From: an uncultured Candidatus Melainabacteria bacterium | GTDB lineage: Bacteria > Cyanobacteriota > Vampirovibrionia > Gastranaerophilales > Gastranaerophilaceae | DNA: 64,000 nt | Assembly (NCBI GenBank): GCA_934757155.1 | Contig: CAKVLI010000002.1 | Location: 1-64,000, forward strand | Direction of reading: 5' to 3' | Part shown: one piece after another, positions 16,658-26,982 of the stretch | Layout of the letters: the number at the start of each line of letters is the position of its first letter | How positions within the stretch are numbered: position 1 is the first letter of the stretch | Position numbers and translations under genes: made by a program | The notes under the pieces: model-generated | Databases searched by the model: none | Told to the model about the DNA's origin: nothing | What the model saw: only the letters and a program-made list of their open reading frames with translations

Positions 16658-18451
16658 TTATTTAATGTTTGCATCATTAACTTTTTGTTTGAATACGTGA
16701 CCTTGGCAGTCATGTTCAATATTTGGAGTATCAACCTCAAATACATAAGCACCCGCAGGAGCTAAGTCTACTCTAATTTCGCCATCAGCAACTTGGAATT
16801 TGCTCTTTTCACCGTAAGACGGAGCCATATCCTTTAATTTCTGAGTAGATTTCAACCCAGGGACAATAACTGTTCCTGTTAAGTTTCTATTAGGATTTTT
16901 GTTTGCAATAACAACGGCCGTTCTGCCGTTATTATGTCTTGCATAAGCGATGATTTGGTCTTTTTTATCACCTTTCTTGCTTAATTCAATAAAACTGCTG
17001 TTTCTATCTGCGAACAAATCCTTATTTTCACTTCTCATTTTGAGAGTTTCTCTCAAAACACGTTCCATATCCGGTTTATCTCCACCAGGTTTTCTTGAAA
17101 GGTTGAAAATATCAAGTTGATAAGGGTGGTGGTCCATTGTATAGTGTGGTTCCATATTACTCTCATATGTCACAGTCTCGTTATTCTCGCTTTTAGAATA
17201 CCCGTAATCATAATAGTCACCGGTTTGAAATCCATCCACAAAGTAAGGATTACACATTGGTATTGTTGACTGAATAACGGTTGTCATATTGCAATAGTTT
17301 TCACCACCGTGAATCATTCCGGACTTGTCATCGTGAGTCATAAAAGAACCGATACAAGACTTGCCCGCAGGCAATCTTTGTGACATATCAAGATTAAGTT
17401 TTACATTATCATTGAATTCTGTTGCATTTTTCCATTCGTAGAAGATGTGGTACTGTCCGTAAAAATCATCAAACCCTGCTCTTAGAGAATCTTCAGGTCT
17501 GTCATATGGCATATTTACCTGCGGAGACGCACACTCGTAAGTGTAAGTTTCTGCAAGCCAAGCGAATTCAGGGTCTTTTTGTCTTGAATAAGGAATTATA
17601 ATATCCCAAAATTCAGTCGGTTTCGCTCTTGCAACGTCCGCTCTTATGCCGTCGATTCCTAAATCAATGCAAGCATCAACATATTGTCTGTGCATTTCAA
17701 GAAGTTTAGGATTCAAAGTTCTCTTTGTTTCATCATCCCAAGGGTTGAACATTCTGATATCTGCCCAACCTTGCGGGGTTTTATCTTCGCCGTTACGACC
17801 GAATGCCATTAACTCCGGTTCGGCTTCAAACAAATCAACAGAAGCACAACTTGGCAAATCAAGCATTACCTTGATATCACGCTTATGACACTCGTCAATG
17901 AATGCTTTGAACTGTTCATCAGGAGTTCTTGGGTCATCCTTATCAATCAAAACCGGATCAAGCGCAAGATGCCCGTCTTCTGTTACGAATTTTTGCGGTG
18001 CATATAAGGAACCAGCAGTTCCCATTGCATTTTTCTTTCCGGGCGGGTGAATCGGCAGAATATGAATTGTATTAAATCCGTCTTCCTTTAATTCGTCCAA
18101 TCTGTCTATCGCACTAAGAAAAGTCCCCGGTTTTTCGCCTTCTGATAAGGTGATTTTTTCATCACCATTCATATCAACCGCAGTAAATGTTCTCGGTGCG
18201 ATTGCAAGCATAACGGATTCGTTATTTTGAATCATTGAACGAAGATTGTTATGATAATTATTACTATTGTTTTTGTTATTTAAACTTACTTTTGAAACAG
18301 TAGGAGCATTTGCAGCCGCAATGCTGTTCATATAGTCGTTTATAGTTTTTTCATCGCAAACTTTTGTTTCAGGCTTTTTCTCACCCTTCATTGCAGGAAT
18401 GTATGATATCGGTGTTGTTGAATTTACTAAAATACTATTTATCTGTCTCAT
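16658..18451 (-). CDS. alpha-amylase family (GH13, GlgE-like) protein with EF-hand
   Basis: 597 residues without a signal peptide. The TIM-barrel catalytic residues of GH13 are recognisable: nucleophile Asp272 in GIDGIRADVARAKP, acid/base Glu301 in WLAETY, and Asp374 in FMTHDD. The first conserved region lacks the usual NH (LDLPSCAS). The wording around FWDIIIPYSRQ and the PEL-DGE region recalls GlgE maltosyltransferases. Unusually, residues 93-104 (DMNGDEKITLSE) form a textbook EF-hand calcium loop ahead of the barrel. The N-terminal 75 residues are Asn-rich and low complexity. Last gene of a three-gene operon, overlapping its neighbour by 17 bp. Substrate uncertain. Confidence 0.8.
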   Translation of the reverse strand: MRQINSILVNSTTPISYIPAMKGEKKPETKVCDEKTINDYMNSIAAANAPTVSKVSLNNKNNSNNYHNNLRSMIQNNESVMLAIAPRTFTAVDMNGDEKITLSEGEKPGTFLSAIDRLDELKEDGFNTIHILPIHPPGKKNAMGTAGSLYAPQKFVTEDGHLALDPVLIDKDDPRTPDEQFKAFIDECHKRDIKVMLDLPSCASVDLFEAEPELMAFGRNGEDKTPQGWADIRMFNPWDDETKRTLNPKLLEMHRQYVDACIDLGIDGIRADVARAKPTEFWDIIIPYSRQKDPEFAWLAETYTYECASPQVNMPYDRPEDSLRAGFDDFYGQYHIFYEWKNATEFNDNVKLNLDMSQRLPAGKSCIGSFMTHDDKSGMIHGGENYCNMTTVIQSTIPMCNPYFVDGFQTGDYYDYGYSKSENNETVTYESNMEPHYTMDHHPYQLDIFNLSRKPGGDKPDMERVLRETLKMRSENKDLFADRNSSFIELSKKGDKKDQIIAYARHNNGRTAVVIANKNPNRNLTGTVIVPGLKSTQKLKDMAPSYGEKSKFQVADGEIRVDLAPAGAYVFEVDTPNIEHDCQGHVFKQKVNDANIK

Positions 18452-21134
18452 TGTTTACCTGCTTTTTTAATGTGTACGGATTACTGATTCTGCCAAATCC
18501 GAATTGTGATAAAACTGTTATACCACAAACTGCAGCTGTCAAGCCACCAACAATTCTAAGCCATTTTTGGTTAGAATAGCGTCTTCCAGCTGCACCTTTA
18601 GCCATATCAACCGGAGATTGAGCTACTAAATTGAATATAGACAATCTGGTTCGTGCTTTTTGTGCATATTCTTTGACAATCTCTTTGTCTTCAATATGTT
18701 TAGGCTTTGTGAAATCAACTTCATAATTTGTCACAAGATTCTTGAATCTTGCGATATAGTATTGTAATCTGTCTAATACTGCACCCTCACTTGAGCCGTT
18801 AAGTTTTTCAAGCGCACTCTTCGTACTATCCGTCAAATGACCTTTAGACTTAGTACCTGCATGTTCTTCAAGCTTGTAAACAGTATCCATAAATTCTTTA
18901 TAGAATCTTTGAGCGTTAATAGTATCTAATTTCAAAGTGTGGTCAGATGTTGTCGCAGAAAGTAAAACATCTTTACCCATTTTAGAAATTCTGTCAGCAA
19001 GCTCTTGTACAGAATTAATTTCACCTGATTCCATTGCGCGTTTGTAGAAATCAAATGTGTGTAAAACTCTGTTAAATGAATTTTTTGCACCTGAATATCT
19101 GTCAATAATTCTTGAAATTTCAAGGTATTTTGAAGAACCGGTGCCTTTTGAAGATTCTTTTGCAAGTAGTTCTGACAATATTCTCTTGTATTCTTCTTGT
19201 TTATCTCCTGTAGTTTCTTTTACTAATCTTTGCAGTTCTTGAATATTTTTATCAATTTTCTGTTGATTTGGCATTAAACCATCTAACAAATCAAACAAAC
19301 CTTCTCTGGAAGAAACTGTATGTTGAAGAGTTGAAACATCTTCTTTTACAAGTCTATCAATAGTTTTAGAGAATTTACCACTATTACTTAGTCTTATAGC
19401 CGTATTGTTATAATTGTTTTCAATAGCATTAATCAATTCTTGGATTTTAGAAGTATTGACATCACTACCGTTGAGTTCAACCTCCATTTGTGAAACTATT
19501 TTACCGAGTTTTTCCATTACTTTTGAGTAACGAGCCTCATCTTTGCACAACTCAGTAATCTTTTTATCCAAAATTTCTTTTGTATAATCGGAAGAATTTC
19601 TCATCTTTCTCAAATCTTTGAAAGGAATTCCGAGTTCTTTTAAAAGTGCATTTTCAAATCTTCCGTAAGAACGTGCAATAATCGTTTCTGGAGCAGCTTC
19701 AAACTTGAATACTCGGCATTTATCCAATGCTGTTTGATAAGTTTTGAACTCGTCTATAATATTTGAAAAGTTAACGATTTCACCCAATGCTTCTTTTGAG
19801 AGGAACATTGATTCTTTCATGTTCATTCCGGATACGATATTGTCTAATGCAGAATGTTTTAAAGCATTCAATCCGTCTTTTGAAAGGTCTTTAACATTCG
19901 CAAGTTTTGATTCAAGAACCCTACCTAATTCATCTCTAATTTGAGCAAGCTTATCAACACTAACGGCTTTACTACTTGTAAAATCAATATCAGAAACTAC
20001 TTTCTTAATAGCCGCAGTAATTTCTTCCTTCGTTGGAACAATAACTTCCTCAAGGGTTGCTGAAAGTTTTTTAGGAATTGCTTTTTTTATTGCTGCTGCA
20101 ACGTCTACTACCGTATCTGCATCAATAACAACTGACTTGGTCGTGCCGTTAGCAGCAGTCCTTAATATTTTTTCCAAGTCTGATTTTATACCTGATGCAA
20201 CATTATCGTCCATTTTTTCGGTAATTTGAGCAACTAGATTTTTAAATTCACTTTCAGGAAGCTCCTTACCTTCAAACTCCTTGAGCATTTTTTCTATTTT
20301 CTTGCCAAAGTCTTTTGATTTAGGTTCATTAGGATTCATTGCAGCTGTTTTTTCAAGCAATCTTGTAATTTCTTTATCAACATTTTTGTTACGAACTTTT
20401 TCCAAACCTGCACCTGCAAGATACTCAATTCCGCAACAAGCGAGAGCTGACATAAGCGGAGTTGCAAAACCCGCAGTTAACATCCACAATGTATTGTTTT
20501 GAATAGAAACTTTTCTCATTTGTTCTCTGATTACATCATGCCTGTTTTTGATATTTCTGGGAACGCCCATTGCATCCCCAATATTATCTAAGTCCTCATC
20601 AAAGACTTCACCTCTATACATATCAAACGGAACATAGTTTCCGTCTTGCATTACAGATTTTTTACGACCTTGATCGTCAATGTATTGTTTGTCGATATCA
20701 AATCCGTTAACAACCCTTGCTGGTGTATTAATCATCATCTTTGGATAAACTGACATTGCAGTAAGGAAGGTAATCAGACCCGCATATTCCATAAGTCTTA
20801 CTTTTGGATTAGAGGTTCTTGACGCCAAATATGCCGCAATACCGATACCGCCAATTCTTAGACCAACGTCATTCAGTCTCCCGAGTTGGTGATCATTTGC
20901 GGTTCCGTTGAAACCATTTTTAACAGATTTCATATCGTATCCGATATCTTTAAAGAAATACTTAACACCATTGCCGAATGAATCATGAATCAAATGACCT
21001 TTTGGTGGAAGCGGTTTCACTAAGCCATCAGTCTTAACTGCACCTTCTGCTTCCAAGTACGGTACATGTTCCTTCTTTTTAATCTGAGAAGGTTGATTTA
21101 ATTCTGTATTCAATTGTATTGGTTGAATTGCCAT
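18435..21134 (-). CDS. 899-residue membrane-associated coiled-coil protein, unknown function
   Basis: No recognised domain. The N-terminal third has hydrophobic stretches (about 90-135 and 210-245, for example LIGG/IAAYLA and AGLITFLTAMSV) with soluble loops. Residues about 250-800 are charged and helical with coiled-coil character. One further hydrophobic segment (about 865-885, IVGGLTAAVCGITVLSQFGF) precedes a short basic tail. Codon use is like its neighbours. Separated by one base from the upstream gene and overlapping the GH13 gene, so co-translated. A role in anchoring or organising the encoded enzyme is speculation. Confidence 0.75.
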   Translation of the reverse strand: MAIQPIQLNTELNQPSQIKKKEHVPYLEAEGAVKTDGLVKPLPPKGHLIHDSFGNGVKYFFKDIGYDMKSVKNGFNGTANDHQLGRLNDVGLRIGGIGIAAYLASRTSNPKVRLMEYAGLITFLTAMSVYPKMMINTPARVVNGFDIDKQYIDDQGRKKSVMQDGNYVPFDMYRGEVFDEDLDNIGDAMGVPRNIKNRHDVIREQMRKVSIQNNTLWMLTAGFATPLMSALACCGIEYLAGAGLEKVRNKNVDKEITRLLEKTAAMNPNEPKSKDFGKKIEKMLKEFEGKELPESEFKNLVAQITEKMDDNVASGIKSDLEKILRTAANGTTKSVVIDADTVVDVAAAIKKAIPKKLSATLEEVIVPTKEEITAAIKKVVSDIDFTSSKAVSVDKLAQIRDELGRVLESKLANVKDLSKDGLNALKHSALDNIVSGMNMKESMFLSKEALGEIVNFSNIIDEFKTYQTALDKCRVFKFEAAPETIIARSYGRFENALLKELGIPFKDLRKMRNSSDYTKEILDKKITELCKDEARYSKVMEKLGKIVSQMEVELNGSDVNTSKIQELINAIENNYNNTAIRLSNSGKFSKTIDRLVKEDVSTLQHTVSSREGLFDLLDGLMPNQQKIDKNIQELQRLVKETTGDKQEEYKRILSELLAKESSKGTGSSKYLEISRIIDRYSGAKNSFNRVLHTFDFYKRAMESGEINSVQELADRISKMGKDVLLSATTSDHTLKLDTINAQRFYKEFMDTVYKLEEHAGTKSKGHLTDSTKSALEKLNGSSEGAVLDRLQYYIARFKNLVTNYEVDFTKPKHIEDKEIVKEYAQKARTRLSIFNLVAQSPVDMAKGAAGRRYSNQKWLRIVGGLTAAVCGITVLSQFGFGRISNPYTLKKQVNNETDK

Positions 21135-21135
21135 T

Positions 21136-22200
21136 TTAAATCACCGTACTTTCTTTGTGCTTATCAATAGTATTTACGTTTTTATTTTTAGCCATATTTT
21201 TTGCTCTAATAATTGTGTTTGCGGTCAAGAAAGTCGTCAAAACAGCTGCAAACCCAACCAAACCTTTACCGGCATGGCGCATATAAGCGGAATCCGCCGG
21301 ATTGCCATTCCACAATGACTTGCAAGCACCTTTTAGAGAACGACCAAATGATTTTGTTATTTCCAACAGATTCTTACCGCTGTTTTTAAGTCTGTTTGAT
21401 GCTTTTGATAAGAATTCTTCGCCTTCTTTAGGTACATAACGTTTGCGATGAGAAATGGAATCAAAGAATCCACACCAGTCATCTTGTGCTGCAAGGCCTA
21501 CACCGACCGCTGCCCAAGAATATGAAGAAAGGCTCTTTGCCATATTTGTTGTTGCAACTATGTTTTGAATAATCGGAGTAGTTTCGGTTACAGAATCATT
21601 CAAGTTTTCACCTAAACCAAGCTTTTTGGCGACTTTATCAAAGTATTCTCTATCCAACAAATCTTTTCTGAAAAATTCTTTGCTGTCAAAAACTGTTCTC
21701 TGTTGATATTGTGGTTGAACATCAGCATCTTCTCCACCACCTTTTGGTAATGGATAAACTTTGTTTTGATAAGGCATTTCTATGTCAACACCGGTTGCTA
21801 AACTTACCGGTTTTGTAACCAAATCCTTTGACAATGATTTTAGGACACCGTATAATACAACGCCAAGCGCCATTTTATTACCAATCTTTGATGCGATTTT
21901 GCGTGATTTTGCTTCCAAAAATTTGTTTACAACATTGAACACAAGCATGAACATTGCACTACCGGCGAGATATGGCACTATCCCCATCGTAAGAAATTCG
22001 TAAAAGTTTGAATTAACATCTCCCTGCAACCCTCTAACCGGATAATCTATAAATGCGCTGGATGTTTTCTGAAATCCTTGTTTAATTCTTGTATTAAGCG
22101 TATTTGGCAAAATACGTGTCTCATCATTAGCCTTTGAGCCTTTCTCCGGCTTTGCTTTGAAACTTGTTGTTTGTTGTGCCAAATTTATTGCTTTTATCAT
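21136..22200 (-). CDS. 354-residue membrane protein, unknown function
   Basis: First gene of the operon with the 899-residue and GH13 proteins. Starts MIKAINLAQQTTSFKAKPEK and has hydrophobic segments near residues 70-95, 110-125, 220-235 and 315-330. Loops are basic, and a Gly/Asp-rich linker (PKGGGEDADV) lies in the middle. No known family recognised. An inverted repeat (AACGACATT/AATGTCGTT, 22263-22304) lies about 65-105 bp upstream. Confidence 0.7.
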   Translation of the reverse strand: MIKAINLAQQTTSFKAKPEKGSKANDETRILPNTLNTRIKQGFQKTSSAFIDYPVRGLQGDVNSNFYEFLTMGIVPYLAGSAMFMLVFNVVNKFLEAKSRKIASKIGNKMALGVVLYGVLKSLSKDLVTKPVSLATGVDIEMPYQNKVYPLPKGGGEDADVQPQYQQRTVFDSKEFFRKDLLDREYFDKVAKKLGLGENLNDSVTETTPIIQNIVATTNMAKSLSSYSWAAVGVGLAAQDDWCGFFDSISHRKRYVPKEGEEFLSKASNRLKNSGKNLLEITKSFGRSLKGACKSLWNGNPADSAYMRHAGKGLVGFAAVLTTFLTANTIIRAKNMAKNKNVNTIDKHKESTVI

Positions 22201-22262
22201 ACGAACCCCTACCCGGTACTACATATAAAAAGTCTCAGAAAAATTATTTTTTGCTATTACAA

Positions 22263-22304
22263 AACGACATTTTAACATTTATTTACAAACTGGCTAATGT
22301 CGTT
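22263..22304. repeat. inverted repeat upstream of the 354-residue gene
   Basis: AACGACATT and AATGTCGTT, perfect 9-bp arms separated by 24 bp, between the divergent 22200 (minus) and nadE genes. Could be an operator or an mRNA hairpin. Confidence 0.35.
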
Positions 22305-22389
22305 GTGTCAGTCAAAAAAGAACACTCCACATACGCATATTATATCAAAAAATATATCACTTTGCATGCTCAATTTTTTATTCAAATTC

Positions 22390-22418
22390 TTGCGAATGTA
22401 CTTTGAGGATAATAGAAT
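22390..22418 (+). promoter_or_regulatory. promoter of nadE
   Basis: TTGCGA (22390-22395), 17-bp spacer, TAGAAT (22413-22418). The predicted leader is only about 12 nt and carries GAGGAG. Confidence 0.6.
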
Positions 22419-22436
22419 AAAATGAGGAGAATTCTT

Positions 22437-24458
22437 ATGGCTGAAACATATAGCAAAATATTTGAACTTTCTGAAATTTCTGATAAAAAAATGAAGCAGG
22501 GCGAAATTGTTCACGAAAAAACTGTGAACGAAATTAGAGCCTTGACTTCAAACGGTGGCTTTATTGGCATGGCACAAATAAATCCGACTGCAGGAAATAT
22601 TGAATTTAATGCAAAAAAGATTGCAAAATATATCAAATACTCGGAAGCCATCGGACTTGATGTGGTCGTTTTTCCTGAGTTAGCGCTAATGGGCTATCCG
22701 ATAGAGGATACAATCGACCGCCATCCTTTTATTGTGGAAGAAAACATTCGCTGGCTGAAAGGCTTAGCCAAAATAACGAAAAACACAGCAGCTTTGGTGG
22801 GTTTTGTCGAACCCAGAAAAAAAGATGCCGAAGGTAAAAGATTTTATAATTCAGTCGCAATTCTCCGCAACGGGAAAATCGAAGGAATTGTAAGGAAATC
22901 CCTTCTTCCGACTTATTCCGAATTCAATGACTACAGATATATTGAGCCTTCGCCTGTAACAGGTTTTCAACCTGCGGAAACTCTCGGCAATTTTGATATA
23001 AACGAGGTTAAAAACTGCTCCAAAATCTACGAATTAAACGGAATAAAATACGGAATTTCCATTTGTGAAGATTGCTGGAACAATAAATCTTTCTTTGAAA
23101 AGAATTTATACTCCAAAGACCCGATTGATGAACTGCATAAAGCAGGAGCAGACGTATTTATCAACTGTTCAGCCTCTCCTACAAGAGCAAAAAAAGAACA
23201 ATTGAAACACAACATGCTCTCATATATTTCATCAGAATACAAAACACCTATAGTTTATATAAACCAAGTCGGTGCAATAGACAATATCTCTTTTGACGGT
23301 TCCAGCAGAATGTTTGACAAATGCGGAAATTTGACAGCAAGAGCAAACTCATTTGAGGAACAATTAAGCATTGTTAATCCACTAAAAAACATCGGAAAGG
23401 TTTATCCGCTAACCAAAGGTTTGGAAAAATCTTTAAGCGAGCAAAAAGTTTTTACGCTTGAGTACGAATCTGATTTGGAGCGAACATACAAAACAATTCT
23501 TCAAGGAATTCGAGACTATTTCAACAAGTGCGGATTTAAAAGAGCTGTGTTAGGGCTTTCAGGTGGATTAGATTCAACTGTGTGCGCCGTTTTGTTGGCG
23601 GATGCTATTGGTAAAGAAAATGTTTTTGGGGTTTCTATGCCATCAAAACTTACCAGCAAAGAAAGCAAATCTGACGCAGAAGAGCTTGCGCACAATCTCG
23701 GAATAAACTTTGCCGAAGCTTCAATTAGACCAATGGTGGATACTACAACCGAATCTTTGAACCAATTGTTTGCAGAGGTTGAAGAAAAATGGGATTGCAG
23801 ATATAAACAATCCTTCACTCCTGATAACATTCAAGCTCGCTCAAGAGCGATGTATTTATGGGGAATTTCAAACGAATTCGCTTCTTGTATTCCAATTGCG
23901 ACTTCTGATAAATCAGAACTCTATATGGGTTATGCAACAATAAACGGTGATATGTCCGGAGGTTTTGCGCCGATTGCGGACGTGCCGAAAACAAAATTGT
24001 TTGCCTTCGCACATTGGTTAAATGAAAACCGCGAAGTTAAAAATGCAATTCCGGAAGCAATTATTCTAAAACGTCCCGGGGCAGAACTTGCAATTGACCC
24101 GAAAACAGGAAAAACTCTTTGCGCAGAAGACGCACTTATGCCGTACGAGTTTTTGGACGAGATTATTTGGAGAGTCGAAAACAAAAACGAATCTTACAAC
24201 GATTTGATGAAAGCAGATTTTGTCTATGAAAAGAAAAACGGAATTTCTGCCGAGCAGAAAAAAGAATGGCTGGATAAATTCTATCGCAGAATGTCTACAG
24301 CGCTTTACAAATGGTCAATTCTTCCGCCGTCAGTAATTGTAGAATCTCGTTCAATAAACAAATCAGACTACAGACAGCCGATTACATCTGGCAGAATCAA
24401 TTACAAGGGAACTTCGACCGAAACAATTGAAACTATCTTAAACTCAAATTTGAATTAA
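22437..24458 (+). CDS. nadE: glutamine-dependent NAD+ synthetase
   Basis: Final step of NAD biosynthesis, amidating deamido-NAD using glutamine. 673 residues. N-terminal nitrilase-like glutaminase with the Glu-Lys-Cys triad: FPELALMGYP, RKSLLPTYSEF, and ISICEDCW. C-terminal ATP pyrophosphatase synthetase domain with the P-loop LSGGLDST and STALYKWSILPPS near the end. The ATG at 22437 is preferred over 22422 because GAGGAGA is spaced for it. The 3' end overlaps the convergent TPR gene by 26 bp. Confidence 0.95.
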   Translation: MAETYSKIFELSEISDKKMKQGEIVHEKTVNEIRALTSNGGFIGMAQINPTAGNIEFNAKKIAKYIKYSEAIGLDVVVFPELALMGYPIEDTIDRHPFIVEENIRWLKGLAKITKNTAALVGFVEPRKKDAEGKRFYNSVAILRNGKIEGIVRKSLLPTYSEFNDYRYIEPSPVTGFQPAETLGNFDINEVKNCSKIYELNGIKYGISICEDCWNNKSFFEKNLYSKDPIDELHKAGADVFINCSASPTRAKKEQLKHNMLSYISSEYKTPIVYINQVGAIDNISFDGSSRMFDKCGNLTARANSFEEQLSIVNPLKNIGKVYPLTKGLEKSLSEQKVFTLEYESDLERTYKTILQGIRDYFNKCGFKRAVLGLSGGLDSTVCAVLLADAIGKENVFGVSMPSKLTSKESKSDAEELAHNLGINFAEASIRPMVDTTTESLNQLFAEVEEKWDCRYKQSFTPDNIQARSRAMYLWGISNEFASCIPIATSDKSELYMGYATINGDMSGGFAPIADVPKTKLFAFAHWLNENREVKNAIPEAIILKRPGAELAIDPKTGKTLCAEDALMPYEFLDEIIWRVENKNESYNDLMKADFVYEKKNGISAEQKKEWLDKFYRRMSTALYKWSILPPSVIVESRSINKSDYRQPITSGRINYKGTSTETIETILNSNLN

Positions 24459-25464
24459 GATGTTTGATTTGTCGGCGCATATCTTCGGCTTTTTCCGGAA
24501 GGTTTTCTCTCAAGTAAATTTCCATAGCCTTTTTGTAATTATCCTCAGCCTCTTTTGAATACTCAGGATTGTCATATCCTGACATCAATTGAAGTGTCTG
24601 TGCCAACAGAACGTACCCTTCAGGTTTAGTAGGATTAATTTTTATCGCTTTTTCAAAACACTCTTTTGAGTCAATAATATGCCCCTCTAAGTGATTTCTG
24701 TAACCTTCTAAAATCTTCATCGGGTAACTGAAAAGCCCCTGTTTATCAAAGATTGAAAGCTCTAATAAAAAACAAACTTCAAGCAAGTCTTTTTCCTGAT
24801 ACATATCAGAAAATCTGAAATGCGAGACAAAATACTTCGGAAATATTGAATCAATCTTTGACATAATCTCCTGTTGTTTTTGATTATCACCGACAAGCGC
24901 ATAAATATTCGCTTCCTTTAAAAGCTTAATTGGGTTATCTTTGTCAATCAAATCAATCATTTCAAGCAATCGCAAACCTTTGGAATACTCATCGTTTGCA
25001 AGCACAATCGCAACTTCTTGGAACAAAAACTGAATGGTTCTGTATTTGTGGTGTTCAAATAGAGTTAAAATATACTCTCTTGCTGCGTTATCCTGCATAG
25101 AATAAACCAAAGATAAAAACTTAATTCTCTTAACCTCAAAGTTGTCCTCGTCAAAACCGAGAACGACATTTGCATCCATAATCGCTTCGTAATAATTAGC
25201 AATCTCAAAATTCAAAAACACTCTCTCATAAAAAGCTTCGTTTTTCTTTGCGCAATGAGTAATTACATAAGTAAAATCCGAATACGCATCATCCAGCATC
25301 AAAAGTTTTTTGCATAAACGACCGCGTTTCAAATAGGTTTCAGAAGGCTTATACTCCTCTTTTACCAGATAATTAAGCTTTTCCAATGCCAAGTCAAAAT
25401 TGTTTTCAAAAATATTTTTGTCCACAGATTTTAAACACATCAGATATTTTATATTATCTAGCAT
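24433..25464 (-). CDS. tetratricopeptide-repeat protein
   Basis: 343-residue soluble all-helical protein. TPR-like 34-residue units are visible, best in the C-terminal part (HIIDSKECFEKAIKINPTKP and PEGYVLLAQTLQLM) and near residues 30-110. No signal peptide. Start at 25464 because AGGGGTG lies 5 nt upstream of that ATG. It follows dnaA on the same strand after about 90 bp, so co-transcription is possible. Binding partner unknown. Confidence 0.75.
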   Translation of the reverse strand: MLDNIKYLMCLKSVDKNIFENNFDLALEKLNYLVKEEYKPSETYLKRGRLCKKLLMLDDAYSDFTYVITHCAKKNEAFYERVFLNFEIANYYEAIMDANVVLGFDEDNFEVKRIKFLSLVYSMQDNAAREYILTLFEHHKYRTIQFLFQEVAIVLANDEYSKGLRLLEMIDLIDKDNPIKLLKEANIYALVGDNQKQQEIMSKIDSIFPKYFVSHFRFSDMYQEKDLLEVCFLLELSIFDKQGLFSYPMKILEGYRNHLEGHIIDSKECFEKAIKINPTKPEGYVLLAQTLQLMSGYDNPEYSKEAEDNYKKAMEIYLRENLPEKAEDMRRQIKHLNSNLSLR

Positions 25465-25554
25465 AATCACCCCTGAAAAATTAAGAGTTTTAAATTTCAC
25501 TCTACATAATATTAATTATCATAAAACTTGAAAATTGGCGAGTGCCGAGTCGCA

Positions 25555-26940
25555 CTACATAACTTTCAACACCTGTTTAATTTCTCTCATCGCACCGGCT
25601 AATTCTCGATTAAGAGGTAACTCTTTTTTAATCTTGTCGTGCGCAAACATAATAGTAGTGTGCTTCTTATTATAAAATTCAGCAATGCTTACGAAGCTTT
25701 TTTTAGTAATTTCTCTGGATAAATAAATCGCCATATGTCTTGCGACAGAAACTTTTTGACCTCTTGCAGAACTTAAAATATCTTCAAACTCAACATCATA
25801 ATATTGAGCGGTAACCTTCGCGATTTTTTCTAAACTAATCTCACCGTCAGAATCACTGCATTTCAAAACTTCTTTTGCAAGCTTCAAATCCAGCTCTTGA
25901 CCCATAATCTCGGCATAAGCACAAACCTTGTTAAAAGCTCCTTCCAGTTCTCTGACATTTTTCTTGAAGTTCTTTGCAATATACTTAAGCGCATCATCAG
26001 AGAATTTCAAATCGTTGTCCTTTGCAAGTTTTCTGATGATTTCCACCCTTGTTTGTAAATCCGGAGAAACAAGTTCAACCATCAAGCCCATCTCAAACCT
26101 TGAACACAATGCCGCGGTTAAAGTCGGAATGTCCTTAGGCAACCTGTCCGACGTTATAACAATCTGTTTTCCCTTGTTATAAAGTGTATCAAATGTATGC
26201 TGCATCTGTGACATAGTCTTTGTCTTGGATTCAATGAACTGTATATCATCAATGAGAATAATGTCTATATTCGTGTACTTTTTGTTAAACTTCGACATAT
26301 TCTCAATGGTATCTTTGCTATTACGGCTATTCGAAATGAAATCGTTTACATAGTCCTCCGTTTTTGTATACTTAACTTTCAACTTAGGGTTATTAAAAAT
26401 AGTATAATGCCCAATTGCTTGCATCAAGTGTGTTTTACCCAAACCGGAATTGCCATAAATAAAAAGCGGGTTAAATTTTTTAGCCGGCGCTTTAGCAACT
26501 TCCATCGCCACTCCATACGCAAACTTGTTGCATTCACCAACGACAAAATTCTCAAACTTATACTTCAAATTCAAGTTAGATGCGGACTGCATTGCAGAAA
26601 GATTCTCCATCGCCTGCGCTTTCATATTGCTCTCGACAATCTTTTTTTGAATCTTTTCGTTCTCTTTTTTCAGGCTCTTTGCTGCCTTCTCATCATAAAT
26701 GATAACAAAATCAGAATCCTCATTCCCGCTAACCTGTTTCAGCACATCAACAATCTGATGATAATGATTTTTTCTGAGCAAATCTCTGCCCATTAATTGA
26801 CCGGTAACAACGGTCAAAACGCCCTTATCATACCCTGAAGCCTCAAGAGGATAAATCCACGGATGAGCGTTCTCAGGCAAAGCCCTGATAAGTTCTTCCT
26901 TAACATTCTCCCAGAATTGATTTAACTCCAAAACTTCCAT
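25555..26940 (-). CDS. dnaA: chromosomal replication initiator protein DnaA
   Basis: AAA+ ATPase that unwinds oriC, 461 residues, full length. N-terminal DnaB-interaction domain, linker (about 85-125), P-loop GNSGLGKT (163-170), Walker B IDIILIDDIQFI, sensor ITSDRLP, and the C-terminal DNA-binding domain with KKHTTIMFAHDKI in place of the usual DHTTVLHAHRKI. No dnaN is adjacent and no cluster of DnaA boxes is visible nearby, so oriC is probably elsewhere. The start has no clear Shine-Dalgarno site and lies 8 nt after an extended -10 box. Confidence 0.94.
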   Translation of the reverse strand: MEVLELNQFWENVKEELIRALPENAHPWIYPLEASGYDKGVLTVVTGQLMGRDLLRKNHYHQIVDVLKQVSGNEDSDFVIIYDEKAAKSLKKENEKIQKKIVESNMKAQAMENLSAMQSASNLNLKYKFENFVVGECNKFAYGVAMEVAKAPAKKFNPLFIYGNSGLGKTHLMQAIGHYTIFNNPKLKVKYTKTEDYVNDFISNSRNSKDTIENMSKFNKKYTNIDIILIDDIQFIESKTKTMSQMQHTFDTLYNKGKQIVITSDRLPKDIPTLTAALCSRFEMGLMVELVSPDLQTRVEIIRKLAKDNDLKFSDDALKYIAKNFKKNVRELEGAFNKVCAYAEIMGQELDLKLAKEVLKCSDSDGEISLEKIAKVTAQYYDVEFEDILSSARGQKVSVARHMAIYLSREITKKSFVSIAEFYNKKHTTIMFAHDKIKKELPLNRELAGAMREIKQVLKVM

Positions 26941-26956
26941 ACCTTATGTTTTAACA
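26941..26956 (-). promoter_or_regulatory. extended -10 promoter of dnaA, probably leaderless
   Basis: Minus-strand TGTTAAAACATAAGGT immediately precedes the ATG. It is strikingly like the element before the ABC ATPase (TGTTAAAATATCCTAT-ATGG) and ruvB. No -35 box is obvious. Confidence 0.45.
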
Positions 26957-26982
26957 TTGATTTGTTTTCACGGAAATAAAAA

